A DNA stretch of 64,000 nt from Nocardioides pinisoli (GTDB lineage: Bacteria > Actinomycetota > Actinomycetes > Propionibacteriales > Nocardioidaceae), in the NCBI RefSeq assembly GCF_024199985.1, contig NZ_JANARS010000005.1, positions 1 to 64,000 of the forward strand, read 5' to 3'. The notes beneath the pieces were generated by a model. That model was given only the letters and a program-made list of their open reading frames with translations. It was not told the origin of the DNA and made no database searches. The number at the start of each line of letters is the position of its first letter. The first letter of the stretch is position 1. Below, in pieces: positions 1-9,008 of the stretch. Position numbers and translations under genes: made by a program.

Positions 1-1
1 C

Positions 2-280
2 GTCATCCCCCACGACCCCGACGCCGAAGCCGAAGGCCGACCCCAACCCGGACCCACCGCCACCTGGAACCTGGCCTGCCTGTGCCGCTCCCACCACCGG
101 CTGAAGACGCACTCGGCCTGGCGGTACGAGATGGTCGCGCCCGGGGTCTTCGAGTGGACCAGCCCTCACGGGCACGGCTACCGACGCGACCACACCGGCA
201 CGAGCTCGATCGACCCAACGATCACGAAGTCGGGCGCCCCGCCGGATCCGCCCGTCATCCCGCGACCCCGCCGACGATGA
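2..280 (+). CDS. HNH endonuclease (DUF222-type), C-terminal part; 5' end outside the window
   Basis: The frame entering from the left edge is open from base 2 to a TGA at 278-280 and gives the last 92 residues of a protein. It contains the HNH signature NLACLCRSHHRLKTH followed by an aromatic segment (SAWRYEMVAPGVFEWTSPHGHGYRRD). This is the usual C-terminus of the DUF222/HNH proteins that occur in many copies in Nocardioides and mycobacteria. The Asn/His cluster would bind the catalytic metal. Whether these proteins cut DNA in the cell is not well established. The N-terminal DUF222 region is not visible. The family call rests on the HNH segment and is firm; the start cannot be judged. Confidence 0.85.
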   Translation, partial: VIPHDPDAEAEGRPQPGPTATWNLACLCRSHHRLKTHSAWRYEMVAPGVFEWTSPHGHGYRRDHTGTSSIDPTITKSGAPPDPPVIPRPRRR

Positions 281-626
281 CCCCGCCCCGCACCCCGCCA
301 CCCACCAGGTAGCGGGGCCACAGGCACGTCCCGGTCCAGCAACGCGGCGCCGGCTGCGGCCGGCGGGGTCACGACACCAGCGACGACTTCTCTTGAGACG
401 CGGCGATCCCCCGAGCCGTCCCGCCGGAGGACCCGAGGACGACAGCTCGCGCCCCTTTGTCCGCTGCCGGTGGAATCGTCACCGCCCGGCCCTCGAGGAC
501 GCGGCGACGCGTGGGCACTCACAAGCCCCAGAAGGGACCGCTCAAGGCGACGTACGCCGATCAGCGACGTCGTCTGCTTCGACGAGACCGCTCGACGTCC
601 GACGCTCCGGACCTAGTGTGGGCCTC
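281..626. other. intergenic stretch, no supported gene
   Basis: No convincing reading frame occurs on either strand between the HNH gene and the DinB-like gene. Just after the HNH stop, 7-base arms GCCCCGC (285-291) and GCGGGGC (312-318) could fold as a weak terminator without a T-run. A second hairpin uses two GCCGGC arms (349-354 and 359-364) around a TGCG loop. The last bases hold the promoter of the next gene. Confidence 0.5.
614..619 (+). promoter_or_regulatory. -10 box for a leaderless transcript
   Basis: TAGTGT lies 7 nt before the GTG at 627. This fits the actinobacterial TANNNT element with transcription starting at the start codon, and it supports choosing 627 over the in-frame ATG at 393. 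Confidence 0.55.
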
Positions 627-1145
627 GTGGAGCCGTGGGGAGCAGCGTTGTTCGGAGAGCCGTGCCGGCAGTGTGGCTTCCGCTGGTCGATCACCCCGCC
701 GGAGGCCGTCTCATGGGTGCGTGGTTTCGGGGGACGGGCGCGGGAAACAACCTGTTCCCTGACGGGCGAGGAACAAGTCGACGGCTGGTCGGTTGCCGCC
801 TACGTCGCCCACGTCGGCGACAACCTCCGCCAGTGGTCCGAACGCGTCCAGGCCGCACGTCTGGCGGGGCGGCCCGAGGTGGCCGGCTACGACCCCGATG
901 CGCTCGCCGACGCCAGGGGCTATGCGTCCATCCCGCTCGAGGTCGCGCTGTGGTCGGCGAGCAGCGCCGCCGAGCGATGGGCGGACGTGATCGAGGCAGC
1001 GCTGCACGAGGGCGTCGAGCTGCGACACGCGACGCGGGGCGTGCAGCGTGCGGAGGATGTCGCGCGCAACAACTGCCACGACGCCTACCACCACATCTGG
1101 GACATCCGCAGGATCGTGGAGGCATCGACACCCCGGGAGCGCTGA
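627..1145 (+). CDS. DinB-like / mycothiol-dependent maleylpyruvate isomerase-type protein
   Basis: The product is 172 residues, of the four-helix DinB / mycothiol-S-transferase type. The N-terminus (WGAALFGEPCRQCGFRWS) is typical of actinobacterial family members, followed by helices such as DGWSVAAYVAHVGDNLRQW. A C-terminal NNCHDAYHHIWDIRRI supplies histidines. Known members bind a divalent metal through three histidines and some use mycothiol; the substrate here cannot be told. The open frame extends back to an ATG at 393, but that extension is low-complexity and unlike the family. The GTG at 627 has a -10 box just upstream and gives the normal length. The gene stands alone before a two-component pair. 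Confidence 0.7.
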   Translation: MEPWGAALFGEPCRQCGFRWSITPPEAVSWVRGFGGRARETTCSLTGEEQVDGWSVAAYVAHVGDNLRQWSERVQAARLAGRPEVAGYDPDALADARGYASIPLEVALWSASSAAERWADVIEAALHEGVELRHATRGVQRAEDVARNNCHDAYHHIWDIRRIVEASTPRER

Positions 1146-1238
1146 ACGCGCGCAAGGAACGCGCCCGGGATCGCGCCGACGCCGTACGCGCGTGACCACT
1201 CGGCCATCCGGCCGATCCGAGAGCCAGCCACCACGCAC

Positions 1239-1244
1239 TAGCGT
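1239..1244 (+). promoter_or_regulatory. -10 box for a leaderless histidine kinase transcript
   Basis: TAGCGT is followed by a 6-nt spacer and the GTG at 1251. No ribosome binding site is visible, so the transcript is probably leaderless. Confidence 0.6.
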
Positions 1245-1250
1245 GCATCC

Positions 1251-2390
1251 GTGCTCACCCGCGTCCGTTCACTGGCCCTGTCCGTGTGGCGGCTGCCCGC
1301 GGCACCGGGCGCCCGCCCACCCGGACGGATCGACCACGCCTTCGTCGCGGCCGTGGCTGTGCTGGCCGTGGTCGAGGTGGTGCTGGTCAACCCTGACCTG
1401 GACGGTCGCTGGCTCGGGCTCGCGGCGTTCCTCGTCTGGCTGCCGTCCCTCCTGGTGCGACGCACGATGCCCCTCGTCACCGCGGGGACGTTCGTCGTCG
1501 TGGCGGCCGCACTGGGAGTGGTCGAGTGGACGACCGGCAGCGCTCCCGCCGACCTCGGGACCGCCATTGTGGCGCTGCTGATCCCCTACTCGCTCGTGCG
1601 GTGGGCCACGGGCAAGGACGCCGTGCTGGGTCTCGCCCTCTTCGCGATGGTCGCCGCCACATCCTTGTACACCCAGGACCTGCCCACCGGGGACCGGATC
1701 GGCGGCATCTCGGTCATCGTGGCGGCCGTCGCGCTGGGCATCGCCGTGCGGGCGCGGTCCATGCTCCACACGCGCCAGCTCGACGACGTACGCCGTGACG
1801 AGCGGGAGCGCCTCGCCCGCGACCTCCACGACACGGTCGCCCACCACCTCACGGCCATCGCGATCAGCGCGCAGGCCGGCCTGGCGGTCGCCGAGCGTGA
1901 GCCCGGCGCCGCCACGGACGCCCTGCGCCGCATCGACGAGGAGGCGACGCGCACGCTGGCGGAGACCCGGAAGGTGCTGCGCGTGCTCCGCACCGAGGAC
2001 GACCCGCGCGAGCGGCCGCTGGCGGACCTCCGCGGCCTGGCCAGCGGCGGGCCGGGACCGGTGGTGGCGGTCGCGGTCGACGACGACCTCGACGACCTGT
2101 CCCCCACGATCGCCGCCGCCCTGCAGCGCATCGCCCAGGAGGCCGTCGCCAACGCGCGCCGGCACGCCCGCGACGCCACCCTCGTGCAGGTCCGGGTCGT
2201 CCGGCAGCAGGACGGCGTGGAGCTCGAGGTCACCGACGACGGGCGCGGCTCGACCGGCAGCGGCGACGGCTTCGGCATCATCGGCATGACCGAGCGCGCC
2301 ACCCTGCTCGGCGGGCACCTCGAGGCGGGGCCGCGAGCCCCGCTCGACGGGTGGCGCGTCACCGCACGACTCCCGCTGGAGGTCCGATGA
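1251..2390 (+). CDS. NarL-family sensor histidine kinase
   Basis: A 379-residue membrane histidine kinase. Residues 1 to about 165 hold several hydrophobic segments with almost no extracytoplasmic loop, so it probably senses a signal in or at the membrane. The HisKA_3 dimerisation region follows, with RERLARDLHDTVAHHL carrying the phospho-acceptor His at about residue 193. The HATPase domain has QRIAQEAVANARRHA (N-box) and DDGRGSTGSGDGFGIIGM (G-boxes). The gene overlaps the downstream response regulator by 4 bp (ATGA), so the two are translationally coupled and form a cognate pair. The signal is unknown. The GTG start is supported by a leaderless -10 box. Confidence 0.9.
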   Translation: MLTRVRSLALSVWRLPAAPGARPPGRIDHAFVAAVAVLAVVEVVLVNPDLDGRWLGLAAFLVWLPSLLVRRTMPLVTAGTFVVVAAALGVVEWTTGSAPADLGTAIVALLIPYSLVRWATGKDAVLGLALFAMVAATSLYTQDLPTGDRIGGISVIVAAVALGIAVRARSMLHTRQLDDVRRDERERLARDLHDTVAHHLTAIAISAQAGLAVAEREPGAATDALRRIDEEATRTLAETRKVLRVLRTEDDPRERPLADLRGLASGGPGPVVAVAVDDDLDDLSPTIAAALQRIAQEAVANARRHARDATLVQVRVVRQQDGVELEVTDDGRGSTGSGDGFGIIGMTERATLLGGHLEAGPRAPLDGWRVTARLPLEVR

Positions 2391-3031
2391 CGCTGCGCGT
2401 GCTGGTCGCCGACGACCAGGAGATCGTCCGCACCGGGCTCGCGATGATCCTCGGCGCCCAAGAGGGCATCGAGGTCGTCGCCACGGCCGTCGACGGGCAG
2501 GACGCCGTCGAGCAGGCGCGGGCGCTGCGTCCCGACGTGTGCCTGCTCGACATCCGCATGCCCCGGCTCAACGGCATCGAGGCCACGCGGGCACTGGCCG
2601 GACCCGACGTCGCCGACCCGATGGCGGTGGTCGTGGTGACCACCTTCGACCTCGACGACTACGTCTACGGGGCGCTCCTCGCCGGGGCGCGCGGCTTCCT
2701 GCTCAAGGACTGCGGGCCGCAGCTGCTCACCCACGCGGTGCGCGCGGCGGCGGACGGCGGGTCGCTGATCGCCCCGACGGTGACCACGCGCCTGCTGCGC
2801 ACCTTCGCCGGTCGCGACACTCCCCCGCAGCCCGTGACACCCCTGACGGAGCGCGAGGAGCAGGTGCTGGTCGCCGTGGCCCGCGGCCTGACCAACCACG
2901 AGGTCGCCGCTGAGCTCTACATCTCGCTCAGCACCGTCAAGACCCACCTCGGCTCGCTCATGGCCAAGCTGGGCGTGCGCAACCGCGTGGAGCTCGCGCT
3001 CTGGGCCTACCAGACCCGGCGCCTCGACTGA
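2387..3031 (+). CDS. NarL/FixJ-family response regulator
   Basis: A 214-residue regulator. The receiver domain starts MTLRVLVADDQEIVRTG, with the acidic pair near residue 10 and the phospho-acceptor Asp55 in CLLDIRMP. The C-terminal LuxR-type HTH contains LTEREEQVLVAVARGLTNHEVAAEL and STVKTHLGSLMAKLG. The upstream kinase, which overlaps it by 4 bp, should phosphorylate it. The frame is open for 12 codons upstream, but those lie inside the kinase gene and the ATG in ATGA is the natural start. Its 3' end overlaps the convergent DUF2306 gene by 25 bp. Targets are unknown. Confidence 0.92.
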   Translation: MTLRVLVADDQEIVRTGLAMILGAQEGIEVVATAVDGQDAVEQARALRPDVCLLDIRMPRLNGIEATRALAGPDVADPMAVVVVTTFDLDDYVYGALLAGARGFLLKDCGPQLLTHAVRAAADGGSLIAPTVTTRLLRTFAGRDTPPQPVTPLTEREEQVLVAVARGLTNHEVAAELYISLSTVKTHLGSLMAKLGVRNRVELALWAYQTRRLD

Positions 3032-3717
3032 CCGGGGCGGCTGTCCGACTGGCCGCCCGACTGGCTCCGCCGCACCAGCCACTCCGCGACGGCGAGGTTG
3101 AGCACCCACGCGAACCCCATCCCGGCCGCCTTGAGGTCGCTGCCCGGCTGGTCGACGAACAGCATCATCGGTCCGAGGACGAGCGCCTGCGTGCCCGCGC
3201 CCTGCGCGACGGCGTACGACCTGGCCATCCACCGCTGATGGGCGCGCACGTCGTGGGCGCGGATCGCAGCGAGGCCGAGGACGAGCCCGACCGCCATGAG
3301 CGTGCCGAAGAACAGGCGGAGCCACATGAGCGCGGCGTTGTCGTGGACGGGCAGGTCGTCGGAGACCGCCATCACCAGCCCGCTCACTGCGGCGGCGAGG
3401 CCGGCGGGGACGAGGACCCGCCCGCTCCACCGGTGCCACCGAGGACGCCGGCGACGCAGGGACGGCACGAACTGGAAGGCACCCAGCACGCAGAAGGTCG
3501 TCGCGCCGAGGATGTGGACCACGATGGGGACCGGGAGGTCGAAGAAGCGGGCGTTCTCGCTCGTCCGTCCGGATGAGAGGTCCACGAGCCGGGCGGCGCC
3601 CGCGGCCACCGGCACGAACGTGAGTGCCAGCAGGCTCGCGGCGATCCACCACTCGCGGCGGCGACGGGGGCGGGCCGGGTGCGGGTCGGTCCGGTCGGAC
3701 GCGATGGTCGTCGTCAT
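3007..3717 (-). CDS. DUF2306-family membrane protein
   Basis: A 236-residue protein with about six membrane segments and short loops. Histidines occur in or near membrane segments (PIVVHILGATTF, RWHRWSGRV, HQRWMARSY), the pattern of the DUF2306 / cytochrome b561-like families, where such histidines could bind heme or metal. No function is established. I place the start at the ATG beginning MTTTIASDRT; an in-frame ATG 12 codons upstream would add a short Arg-rich stretch. The gene converges with the response regulator and overlaps its 3' end. The tail is Arg/Ser-rich. Confidence 0.65.
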   Translation of the reverse strand: MTTTIASDRTDPHPARPRRRREWWIAASLLALTFVPVAAGAARLVDLSSGRTSENARFFDLPVPIVVHILGATTFCVLGAFQFVPSLRRRRPRWHRWSGRVLVPAGLAAAVSGLVMAVSDDLPVHDNAALMWLRLFFGTLMAVGLVLGLAAIRAHDVRAHQRWMARSYAVAQGAGTQALVLGPMMLFVDQPGSDLKAAGMGFAWVLNLAVAEWLVRRSQSGGQSDSRPGQSRRRVW

Positions 3718-3774
3718 GCCCACGAGCCTCGCGGCGCCGGACGTACGACGCATCGGCCCGCAGGCCGGCGTGGG

Positions 3775-5640
3775 TCAGCCGATCGGCCGAGCCGCCGGCG
3801 TCGACGACTCGAGCGCCGCGATGAGGGTCAGGGCGTCGTGGGGACCGATGTGGCGGGTGTCGCCGATGAAGAAGGTCGGGGTCCCGCGCACGCCGCTCTC
3901 CTCGGCCGAGGCGACGTCGTGGGCGACGTGGCGGGCGAGGTCGTCGTCGTCGAGGTCGCGCAGGAAGGCCTCGACGTCGAGATCCAGGCCGGCCGCGTAG
4001 CCGACGAGGTCCTCCAGCTCGAGCTCGTCCTGGTGGGCGAAGAGGACGTCGTGCATGTCCCAGTAGCGCCCCTGGCGCGCGGCGGCCTCGGCGCCCAGGG
4101 CGGCCAGCTCGGCGTGCGGGTGGACCGGCAGCGGCAGGTGGCGGGTGACGTAGCGCAGGCGGTCTCCGAAGTGGGCGCGCAGCTCCTTGCCGACCCCGCT
4201 GACGCGGGCGCAGAAGGGGCACTCGAAGTCGAGGTACTCCACCAGCGTCAGCGGCGCGTCGACCGGGCCGGCGATGTGGTCGCGGGCGGGGTCGACCGGC
4301 CGGCTGAGGTGCGTCGGCAGCGCCGCGTCGCGCTGGCCGAGCAAGCGGGCGGCGAAGCGGAAGGCGAGCCAGCCGGCGAGGCTCGCGAGCGCCGCGGCGA
4401 GCAGCACCCCCACCCGCGCCTCGTCCTGCAACCGGGAGGACTCGAAGGCGAGGCTGATGATGAGCAGCGACACCGTGAAGCCGATGCCGGAGAGGGCGCC
4501 ACCGGCCAGGGTGTGGCCCAGGCCGACCCCCTGGGGCAGCCGTCCCCATCCCAGCCGGACGCTGGTCCAGGCGCCGGCGAAGATGCCGAGCGCCTTGCCG
4601 ACGACGAGGCCGAGCACGATGCCCCACATCATCCGCGAGCCGAGCGCGTCGGCGAGGACGCCGTCGCGCAGGTCCACCCCGGCGTTGGCGAGCGCGAAGA
4701 CCGGTACGACGACGTGGCTGGTCGGGGTGTGCAGCGCCTCCTGCAGGCGCTCGTTGACCGAGATGGCTCGGGTCAGCGACCGCCGTGCCACGCGCTGCAC
4801 CCCGGGCATCGGGGACTGCCGGAAGGCGCGGAAGCTGCGCGCCGCGTCCTCGACGTCGGATCGGCGCGGGTCGAGGGCGGGGACGAGCAGGCCGCTGAGC
4901 ATCCCGGCGATCGAGGCGTGCACGCCCGACTCGAGCGTGGCGACCCACAGGACCAGCACGACCAGCACGTAGGGCGTCGCCTGCCACACGCCCGCGCGGC
5001 CGAGCCCGACCAGCACGAGCAGGCAGGCGCCGGCGACGGCGAGCGCGCCGAGGGAGAGGTCGTCGGAGTAGACGACGCCGATGACGCTGACCGCCACGAT
5101 GTCGTCGATGACCGTCAGGGTCAGCAGGAAGATCCGCAGCTGGGTTGAGACGGCGGGACCCACCAGCGCCATCACGCCGAGCAGGAAGGCGGTGTCGGTG
5201 CCGATGACCGCACCCCAGCCGGCCGCGGCCTCGCCGGACGGGTTGAGGGCGAGGAAGATCGCGGCCGGCACGAGCATGCCCGTGACGCCCGCGACGAGCG
5301 GCACCACGACGCGACTGCGGTCGACGAGCTCGCCGATGGCGAACTCCTTGCGCACCTCGAGGCCGATGACGAAGAAGAAGACGACCATGAGGCCGTCGTT
5401 GATCCAGTGGTGCAGGTCCATCGTCAGGCCGCCGTCACCGAAGCTGACGGACACCTCGGTGTGCCAGAGGTCCACGTAGGCCTGTGACCAGGGCGAGTTG
5501 GCCCACACCAGCGCGACGAGCGCGGCGACCACGAGCATGCCCGCCGAGCCGGACTCGGTCCGGATGAAGTCGCGCAATGACCGCGAGCTCTGCGCTTCGA
5601 ACGCGGCGGAGCCCTGGCAGGAGGACTGGTCCTCGCTCAC
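3775..5640 (-). CDS. nhaA: NhaA-type Na+/H+ antiporter fused to a DsbA/thioredoxin domain
   Basis: A 621-residue fusion. Residues 1 to about 435 are an NhaA antiporter with many membrane segments, the family hallmark [13 protein letters not shown] and the paired Asp179-Asp180 in [12 protein letters not shown] that carry Na+/H+ exchange. From about residue 455 there is a DsbA/thioredoxin domain with an [11 protein letters not shown] active site (Cys near 474 and 477) and a [12 protein letters not shown] cis-Pro region. NhaA proteins with this C-terminal domain are known in actinobacteria; the link between redox state and antiport has not been settled. The GTG start overlaps the ilvE stop by 4 bp (GTGA), so it is translated after ilvE. 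Ordinary NhaA is about 390 residues. Confidence 0.92.
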   Translation of the reverse strand: MSEDQSSCQGSAAFEAQSSRSLRDFIRTESGSAGMLVVAALVALVWANSPWSQAYVDLWHTEVSVSFGDGGLTMDLHHWINDGLMVVFFFVIGLEVRKEFAIGELVDRSRVVVPLVAGVTGMLVPAAIFLALNPSGEAAAGWGAVIGTDTAFLLGVMALVGPAVSTQLRIFLLTLTVIDDIVAVSVIGVVYSDDLSLGALAVAGACLLVLVGLGRAGVWQATPYVLVVLVLWVATLESGVHASIAGMLSGLLVPALDPRRSDVEDAARSFRAFRQSPMPGVQRVARRSLTRAISVNERLQEALHTPTSHVVVPVFALANAGVDLRDGVLADALGSRMMWGIVLGLVVGKALGIFAGAWTSVRLGWGRLPQGVGLGHTLAGGALSGIGFTVSLLIISLAFESSRLQDEARVGVLLAAALASLAGWLAFRFAARLLGQRDAALPTHLSRPVDPARDHIAGPVDAPLTLVEYLDFECPFCARVSGVGKELRAHFGDRLRYVTRHLPLPVHPHAELAALGAEAAARQGRYWDMHDVLFAHQDELELEDLVGYAAGLDLDVEAFLRDLDDDDLARHVAHDVASAEESGVRGTPTFFIGDTRHIGPHDALTLIAALESSTPAARPIG

Positions 5641-6725
5641 ACCACGCGGTGCATCCAGCCGAAGGTGTCCTCGGCACGCCCGAACTGCATGCCGACGAGC
5701 GCCTCGCGGATCTGCATGGTGAGGTCGGTGCTGGCAGGTGCGGGCGTGACGCCCTGCGGCGAGCGCAGCTCCCCGACCGGGGTCACGACAGCGGCCGTGC
5801 CGCACGCGAAGATCTCGGTGATCTCGCCCGACGCGACGCCGTCGCGCCACTCGTCGATGGAGAACTTCCGCTCCTCGACCGCGTGGCCGAGCTTGCCGGC
5901 CAGCTCGATGATCGAGGCGCGGGTGATGCCCTCGAGGATCGTGCCGGTCTCGGGGGTGACGATGTGGCCGTCGGCGTGGACGAAGAAGAGGTTCATCCCG
6001 CCGAGCTCCTCGATGTAGCGGAACTCCTGGTCGTCGAGGAAGACGACCTGGTCGCAGCCCTTCTCGATCGCCTCGCGCTGGGCGGCGAGCGACGCGGCGT
6101 AGTTGCCGCCGGTCTTGGCCGCGCCCATGCCGCCGCGGCCGGCGCGCGTGAAGGTCTCCGACAGCCACAGGTTGACCGGCGTGACGCCGCCCTTGAAGTA
6201 GGCCCCCGCGGGCGAGGCGATGACCATGAACGTCACGTGCTGGGCCGGCCGGACGCCGAGGAAGACCTCGGAGGCGAACATGAAGGGACGCAGGTAGAGC
6301 GACTTCTCGCCCTGGCCCTGGTCTGACGAGTTCTCGGGCACCCAGCGCTGGTCGGCCCGCACCAGCTCGTCGACGCAGGCCACGAAGTCCTCGACCGGCA
6401 GCTCGGGGAAGGCGAGGCGCTGCGAGGAGCGCACCATCCGCGCGGCGTTCTGCTCGGGCCGGAAGGTCCAGATCGAGCCGTCGCCGTGCCGGTAGGCCTT
6501 CATCCCCTCGAAGGTCTCCTGCGCGTAGTGCAGGACCGCCGTCGCCGGGTCGAGCGTCAGCGGGCCGTAGGGCTCGATGCGCGCGGCGTGCCACCCGTCC
6601 TCGGGCGTCCACTCGACCGTGAGCATGTGGTCGGTGAAGTGCTGCCCGAACCCGGGGTTCGCGAGGATCTCCGCGAGCCTGGCGTCGTCGACGGGCGTGG
6701 GGTTGGCGGTCGTGCTGATCTGCAT
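5637..6725 (-). CDS. ilvE: branched-chain amino acid aminotransferase
   Basis: A 362-residue fold-type IV PLP aminotransferase. It carries out the last step of valine, leucine and isoleucine synthesis, exchanging the amino group with glutamate. The PLP lysine is Lys204 in [30 protein letters not shown] and the later [11 protein letters not shown] block are typical of the longer BCAT subgroup shared by actinobacteria and eukaryotes. The gene lies 35 bp after leuB on the same strand and overlaps the nhaA-thioredoxin gene by 4 bp, so leuB-ilvE-nhaA may be cotranscribed. Length is normal. Confidence 0.95.
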   Translation of the reverse strand: MQISTTANPTPVDDARLAEILANPGFGQHFTDHMLTVEWTPEDGWHAARIEPYGPLTLDPATAVLHYAQETFEGMKAYRHGDGSIWTFRPEQNAARMVRSSQRLAFPELPVEDFVACVDELVRADQRWVPENSSDQGQGEKSLYLRPFMFASEVFLGVRPAQHVTFMVIASPAGAYFKGGVTPVNLWLSETFTRAGRGGMGAAKTGGNYAASLAAQREAIEKGCDQVVFLDDQEFRYIEELGGMNLFFVHADGHIVTPETGTILEGITRASIIELAGKLGHAVEERKFSIDEWRDGVASGEITEIFACGTAAVVTPVGELRSPQGVTPAPASTDLTMQIREALVGMQFGRAEDTFGWMHRVV

Positions 6726-6760
6726 GGGGTCAACCTACTCAGGTCTGGCTCGGGTGCGCC

Positions 6761-7849
6761 TCAGAGGCGGGCGGCGATGGCGTCCCCGACCTCGCTCGTA
6801 CGACGACTCGTGCCGGGGTCGCGCTCGGTGAGGTCGGCCAGCACGGCCGCCTCGATCGCGGCCGCCGCCTCGGCGTGGCCGAGGTGGTCGAGCAGCAGCG
6901 CGCCGGAGAGGATCGCGGCGGTCGGGTCGGCCTTCTGCTGCCCGGCGATGTCGGGGGCCGAGCCGTGGACGGGCTCGAACATCGACGGGGCCGTCCGGTC
7001 GGGGTTGACGTTGCCGGAGGCGGCCAGCCCGATGCCACCGGTGATGGCGGCGGCGAGGTCGGTGATGATGTCGCCGAAGAGGTTGTCGGTGACGATCACG
7101 TCGAAGCGGGCGGGGTCGGTGGCCATGAAGATCATGGCCGCGTCGATGTGGATGTAGTCGGTGGTCACGTCCGGGTGCTCGGCGGCGACGGACTCGAAGA
7201 GCCGCCACCACAGCGAGCCCGCGTTGACCAGCACGTTGGTCTTGTGGACCAGCGTGAGCTTCTTGCGCGGCCGCTTCTCGGCGCGGGCGAAGGCGTCGCG
7301 GATCACCCGCTCGACGCCGTAGGCCGTGTTGACCGACACCTCGGTCGCCACCTCCGCCGGTGTGCCGACGCGGAGGGCGCCGCCGTTGCCCGTGTAGGGG
7401 CCCTCGGTGCCCTCGCGCACGACGACGAAGTCGATGTCGCCCTTGCTCAGGACGTGGTCGGCCAGGGGTGAGACCGAGCCCGGGAAGAGCCGCGACGGAC
7501 GGAGGTTGACGTAGTGGTCGAGCTCGAAGCGCAGGCGCAGGAGCAGCCCGCGCTCGAGGATGCCGGGAGGCAGGTTCGGGTCGTTGGGCTTGCCACCCAC
7601 GGCGCCCAGCAGGATCGCGTCGTGCTGGCGGATCTCCGCGAGCACCGAGTCGGGCAGCACCTCGCCGGTGGCGAGGTAGCGCTCGGCGCCCAGGTCGTAG
7701 CGCGTCGGCGAGAACTTCACCGGCGAGGCGACCTCGAGGACCTTGAGGGCCTCGGCCGTCACCTCCGGCCCGATGCCGTCGCCGGGGATGACGGCGAGGG
7801 TCGGGCTGTCGGTGTCGCGGACTGCTGCGGTCTGGGATGGGTCAGGCAT
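6761..7849 (-). CDS. leuB: 3-isopropylmalate dehydrogenase
   Basis: A 362-residue NAD-dependent beta-decarboxylating dehydrogenase of leucine synthesis, converting 3-isopropylmalate to 2-oxoisocaproate. Visible family features are [19 protein letters not shown] at the N-terminus, [17 protein letters not shown], the Tyr/Lys-containing [13 protein letters not shown], the metal-binding [15 protein letters not shown] and [14 protein letters not shown] use the ATG of [10 protein letters not shown] because a TAACGT box sits 7 nt upstream. The open frame runs 18 codons further, but that part overlaps a small gene. leuA and leuCD are not in the window. Confidence 0.94.
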   Translation of the reverse strand: MPDPSQTAAVRDTDSPTLAVIPGDGIGPEVTAEALKVLEVASPVKFSPTRYDLGAERYLATGEVLPDSVLAEIRQHDAILLGAVGGKPNDPNLPPGILERGLLLRLRFELDHYVNLRPSRLFPGSVSPLADHVLSKGDIDFVVVREGTEGPYTGNGGALRVGTPAEVATEVSVNTAYGVERVIRDAFARAEKRPRKKLTLVHKTNVLVNAGSLWWRLFESVAAEHPDVTTDYIHIDAAMIFMATDPARFDVIVTDNLFGDIITDLAAAITGGIGLAASGNVNPDRTAPSMFEPVHGSAPDIAGQQKADPTAAILSGALLLDHLGHAEAAAAIEAAVLADLTERDPGTSRRTSEVGDAIAARL

Positions 7850-7856
7850 GCGGCGA

Positions 7857-7862
7857 ACGTTA
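7857..7862 (-). promoter_or_regulatory. -10 box of leuB, overlapping the stop of the upstream small gene
   Basis: On the minus strand TAACGT lies 7 nt before the leuB ATG. Its TAA is also the stop codon of the 46-codon gene upstream, so leuB can start its own leaderless transcript directly after that gene. Confidence 0.55.
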
Positions 7863-8000
7863 GTTGTCGTCCGGACGCTGGCCGCCGCCGTCTCGTAGGT
7901 CAAGCGCCCGCTGGACGGCGACCGCCGTGTTCTCGGCGCTGCGCGGGTTCTCCGGGTCGTGGGCCGCGGGGCCCCAGGTGTCGGGGTACATCTCGTACAT
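7860..8000 (-). CDS. 46-residue hypothetical protein upstream of leuB
   Basis: A short ORF reading [20 protein letters not shown] at the start and ending [10 protein letters not shown] good ribosome binding site (AGGAG, 7 nt before the ATG) supports it. The N-terminal half is rich in aromatic residues, Pro, Asp and Glu; the middle ([18 protein letters not shown]) could form one helix. There is no signal peptide, membrane segment or Cys. It ends 10 bp before leuB on the same strand. It is not a typical leucine leader peptide, having only two Leu codons and no terminator after it. The function is unknown. Its reality is inferred from the RBS and the clean, non-random reading. Confidence 0.6.
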   Translation of the reverse strand: MYEMYPDTWGPAAHDPENPRSAENTAVAVQRALDLRDGGGQRPDDN

Positions 8001-8421
8001 GGGTCTCACTCCTGGATGACTGGTCGGGGTGAGCCCGAAGCCGCCGACACCGCGGCGGGTGGGGGAAGCAGGACGTCGGGGATCGCCCGGGCCCGGCTGC
8101 CGGCCGACGAGCGTGCGGGTCGCGCAGGACTGCGACGGACCCGCCGCGAAGGCGGTGGCTTCGAGCTCGGCTGAGCTGATGCTCAGCGGAGGGGCGAAAG
8201 GCCGGGGGGCGGAACCTCGTCACGCCGAACACCGCGACGAGGTGGCCTCTCTGTCAGGCCTCGCCGCGGCAGTCGATGAGTACGAAGACGCTCCGCATGA
8301 TGGACAGACTGTACGACCGCCACCAGGTCGGCGACACCGGTTTTCCACGAACGTGTCAGATCGTGAGACGTCGGCCCGTCCCCTGGGATCGCGGGCGAGG
8401 AATGACAGACTCGGCGACCTC
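8001..8421. other. 420-bp divergent intergenic region with several hairpins
   Basis: No gene is supported here, between the small leuB-linked gene (minus) and the methyltransferase (plus). It holds perfect inverted repeats: GCTGAG/CTCAGC at 8170-8187, ACCTCGTC/GACGAGGT at 8214-8243 with a 14-nt loop, and GGCCT/AGGCC just after. Read on the minus strand, these would form a structured leader before the 46-codon gene. I could not match it to a known riboswitch class. Confidence 0.45.
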
Positions 8422-8988
8422 ATGTCTGCTCCTCCGGATCTCCCCGACATCGTCCAGCGCGCCTTCGACGTCTGCCGCCAGGCCGGCTACGTCGCGTTCT
8501 GCCGCAACGAGACCGGTCGCCTCCTCGCGACCCTCGCCGCGACGCGGGGCGGCACGATGGCCGAGTTCGGCACCGGCTGCGGCGTCGGCACCGCGTGGCT
8601 GCGCAGCGGCGTACGCAACGGGGCGCGGATCCTCACCGCGGAGCTCGACGAGTCCCTGGCCGGCGCGGCGTCGAAGATCTTCGACGACGACGCGAAGGTC
8701 GAGGTGCTTGCCGCCGACTGGAGCGTCCTGCACGAGCACGGCCCCTTCTCGCTGCTCTTCCTCGACTCCGGCACGCCGTCGGAGGTCGGGGTCGACGCCG
8801 TCATCGACCTCGTCGAGCCCGGCGGCATCGTCGTGCTCGACGACTTCGCCCCGTGCGAGTCCTGGCCGCCGATCACCTACGGCCGCGTCGACACGCTGCG
8901 AGAGCAGTGGCTCACCGACGAGCGGTTCACGGCGGTCGAGGTGATGGTGGCCGCCGACGCGTCCGCCGTCATCGCCACCCGGCGCTGA
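8422..8988 (+). CDS. class I SAM-dependent O-methyltransferase-like protein
   Basis: A 188-residue Rossmann-fold methyltransferase. Motif I is MAEFGTGCGVGTAWL, followed by acidic ILTAELDE, then LLFLDSG and a GGIVVLDDFAP strand, resembling O-methyltransferase family 3. The substrate is not predictable. The ATG at 8422 begins MSAPPDLPDIVQRAFDV; the open frame extends much further upstream, but only as low-complexity shadow sequence across the hairpin region. The gamma-glutamyltransferase-like gene follows after 20 bp on the same strand, so the two may be cotranscribed. Confidence 0.8.
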   Translation: MSAPPDLPDIVQRAFDVCRQAGYVAFCRNETGRLLATLAATRGGTMAEFGTGCGVGTAWLRSGVRNGARILTAELDESLAGAASKIFDDDAKVEVLAADWSVLHEHGPFSLLFLDSGTPSEVGVDAVIDLVEPGGIVVLDDFAPCESWPPITYGRVDTLREQWLTDERFTAVEVMVAADASAVIATRR

Positions 8989-9008
8989 GCGCCCGCGCGC
9001 GCCCGGCC

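Noticed and set aside
2..280. A homing or restriction endonuclease
   Set aside because: The HNH tail and its spacing match the multicopy DUF222 proteins. No intron, intein or methylase is nearby.
1586..4987. A very long minus-strand open frame (over 1,100 codons) across the two-component genes and into nhaA
   Set aside because: Its product is Arg/Pro/Ala-rich noise with no domain. It is a GC-driven shadow of the kinase, regulator and antiporter genes, each of which has clear motifs.
3775..6612. Reading the antiporter frame as one 945-residue protein extending across ilvE
   Set aside because: The part beyond 5640 is the wrong frame of ilvE. The GTG at 5640 overlapping the ilvE stop is the natural start.
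7860..8000. The 46-codon gene as a leucine leader peptide
   Set aside because: It has only two Leu codons, no run of them, and no terminator between it and leuB.
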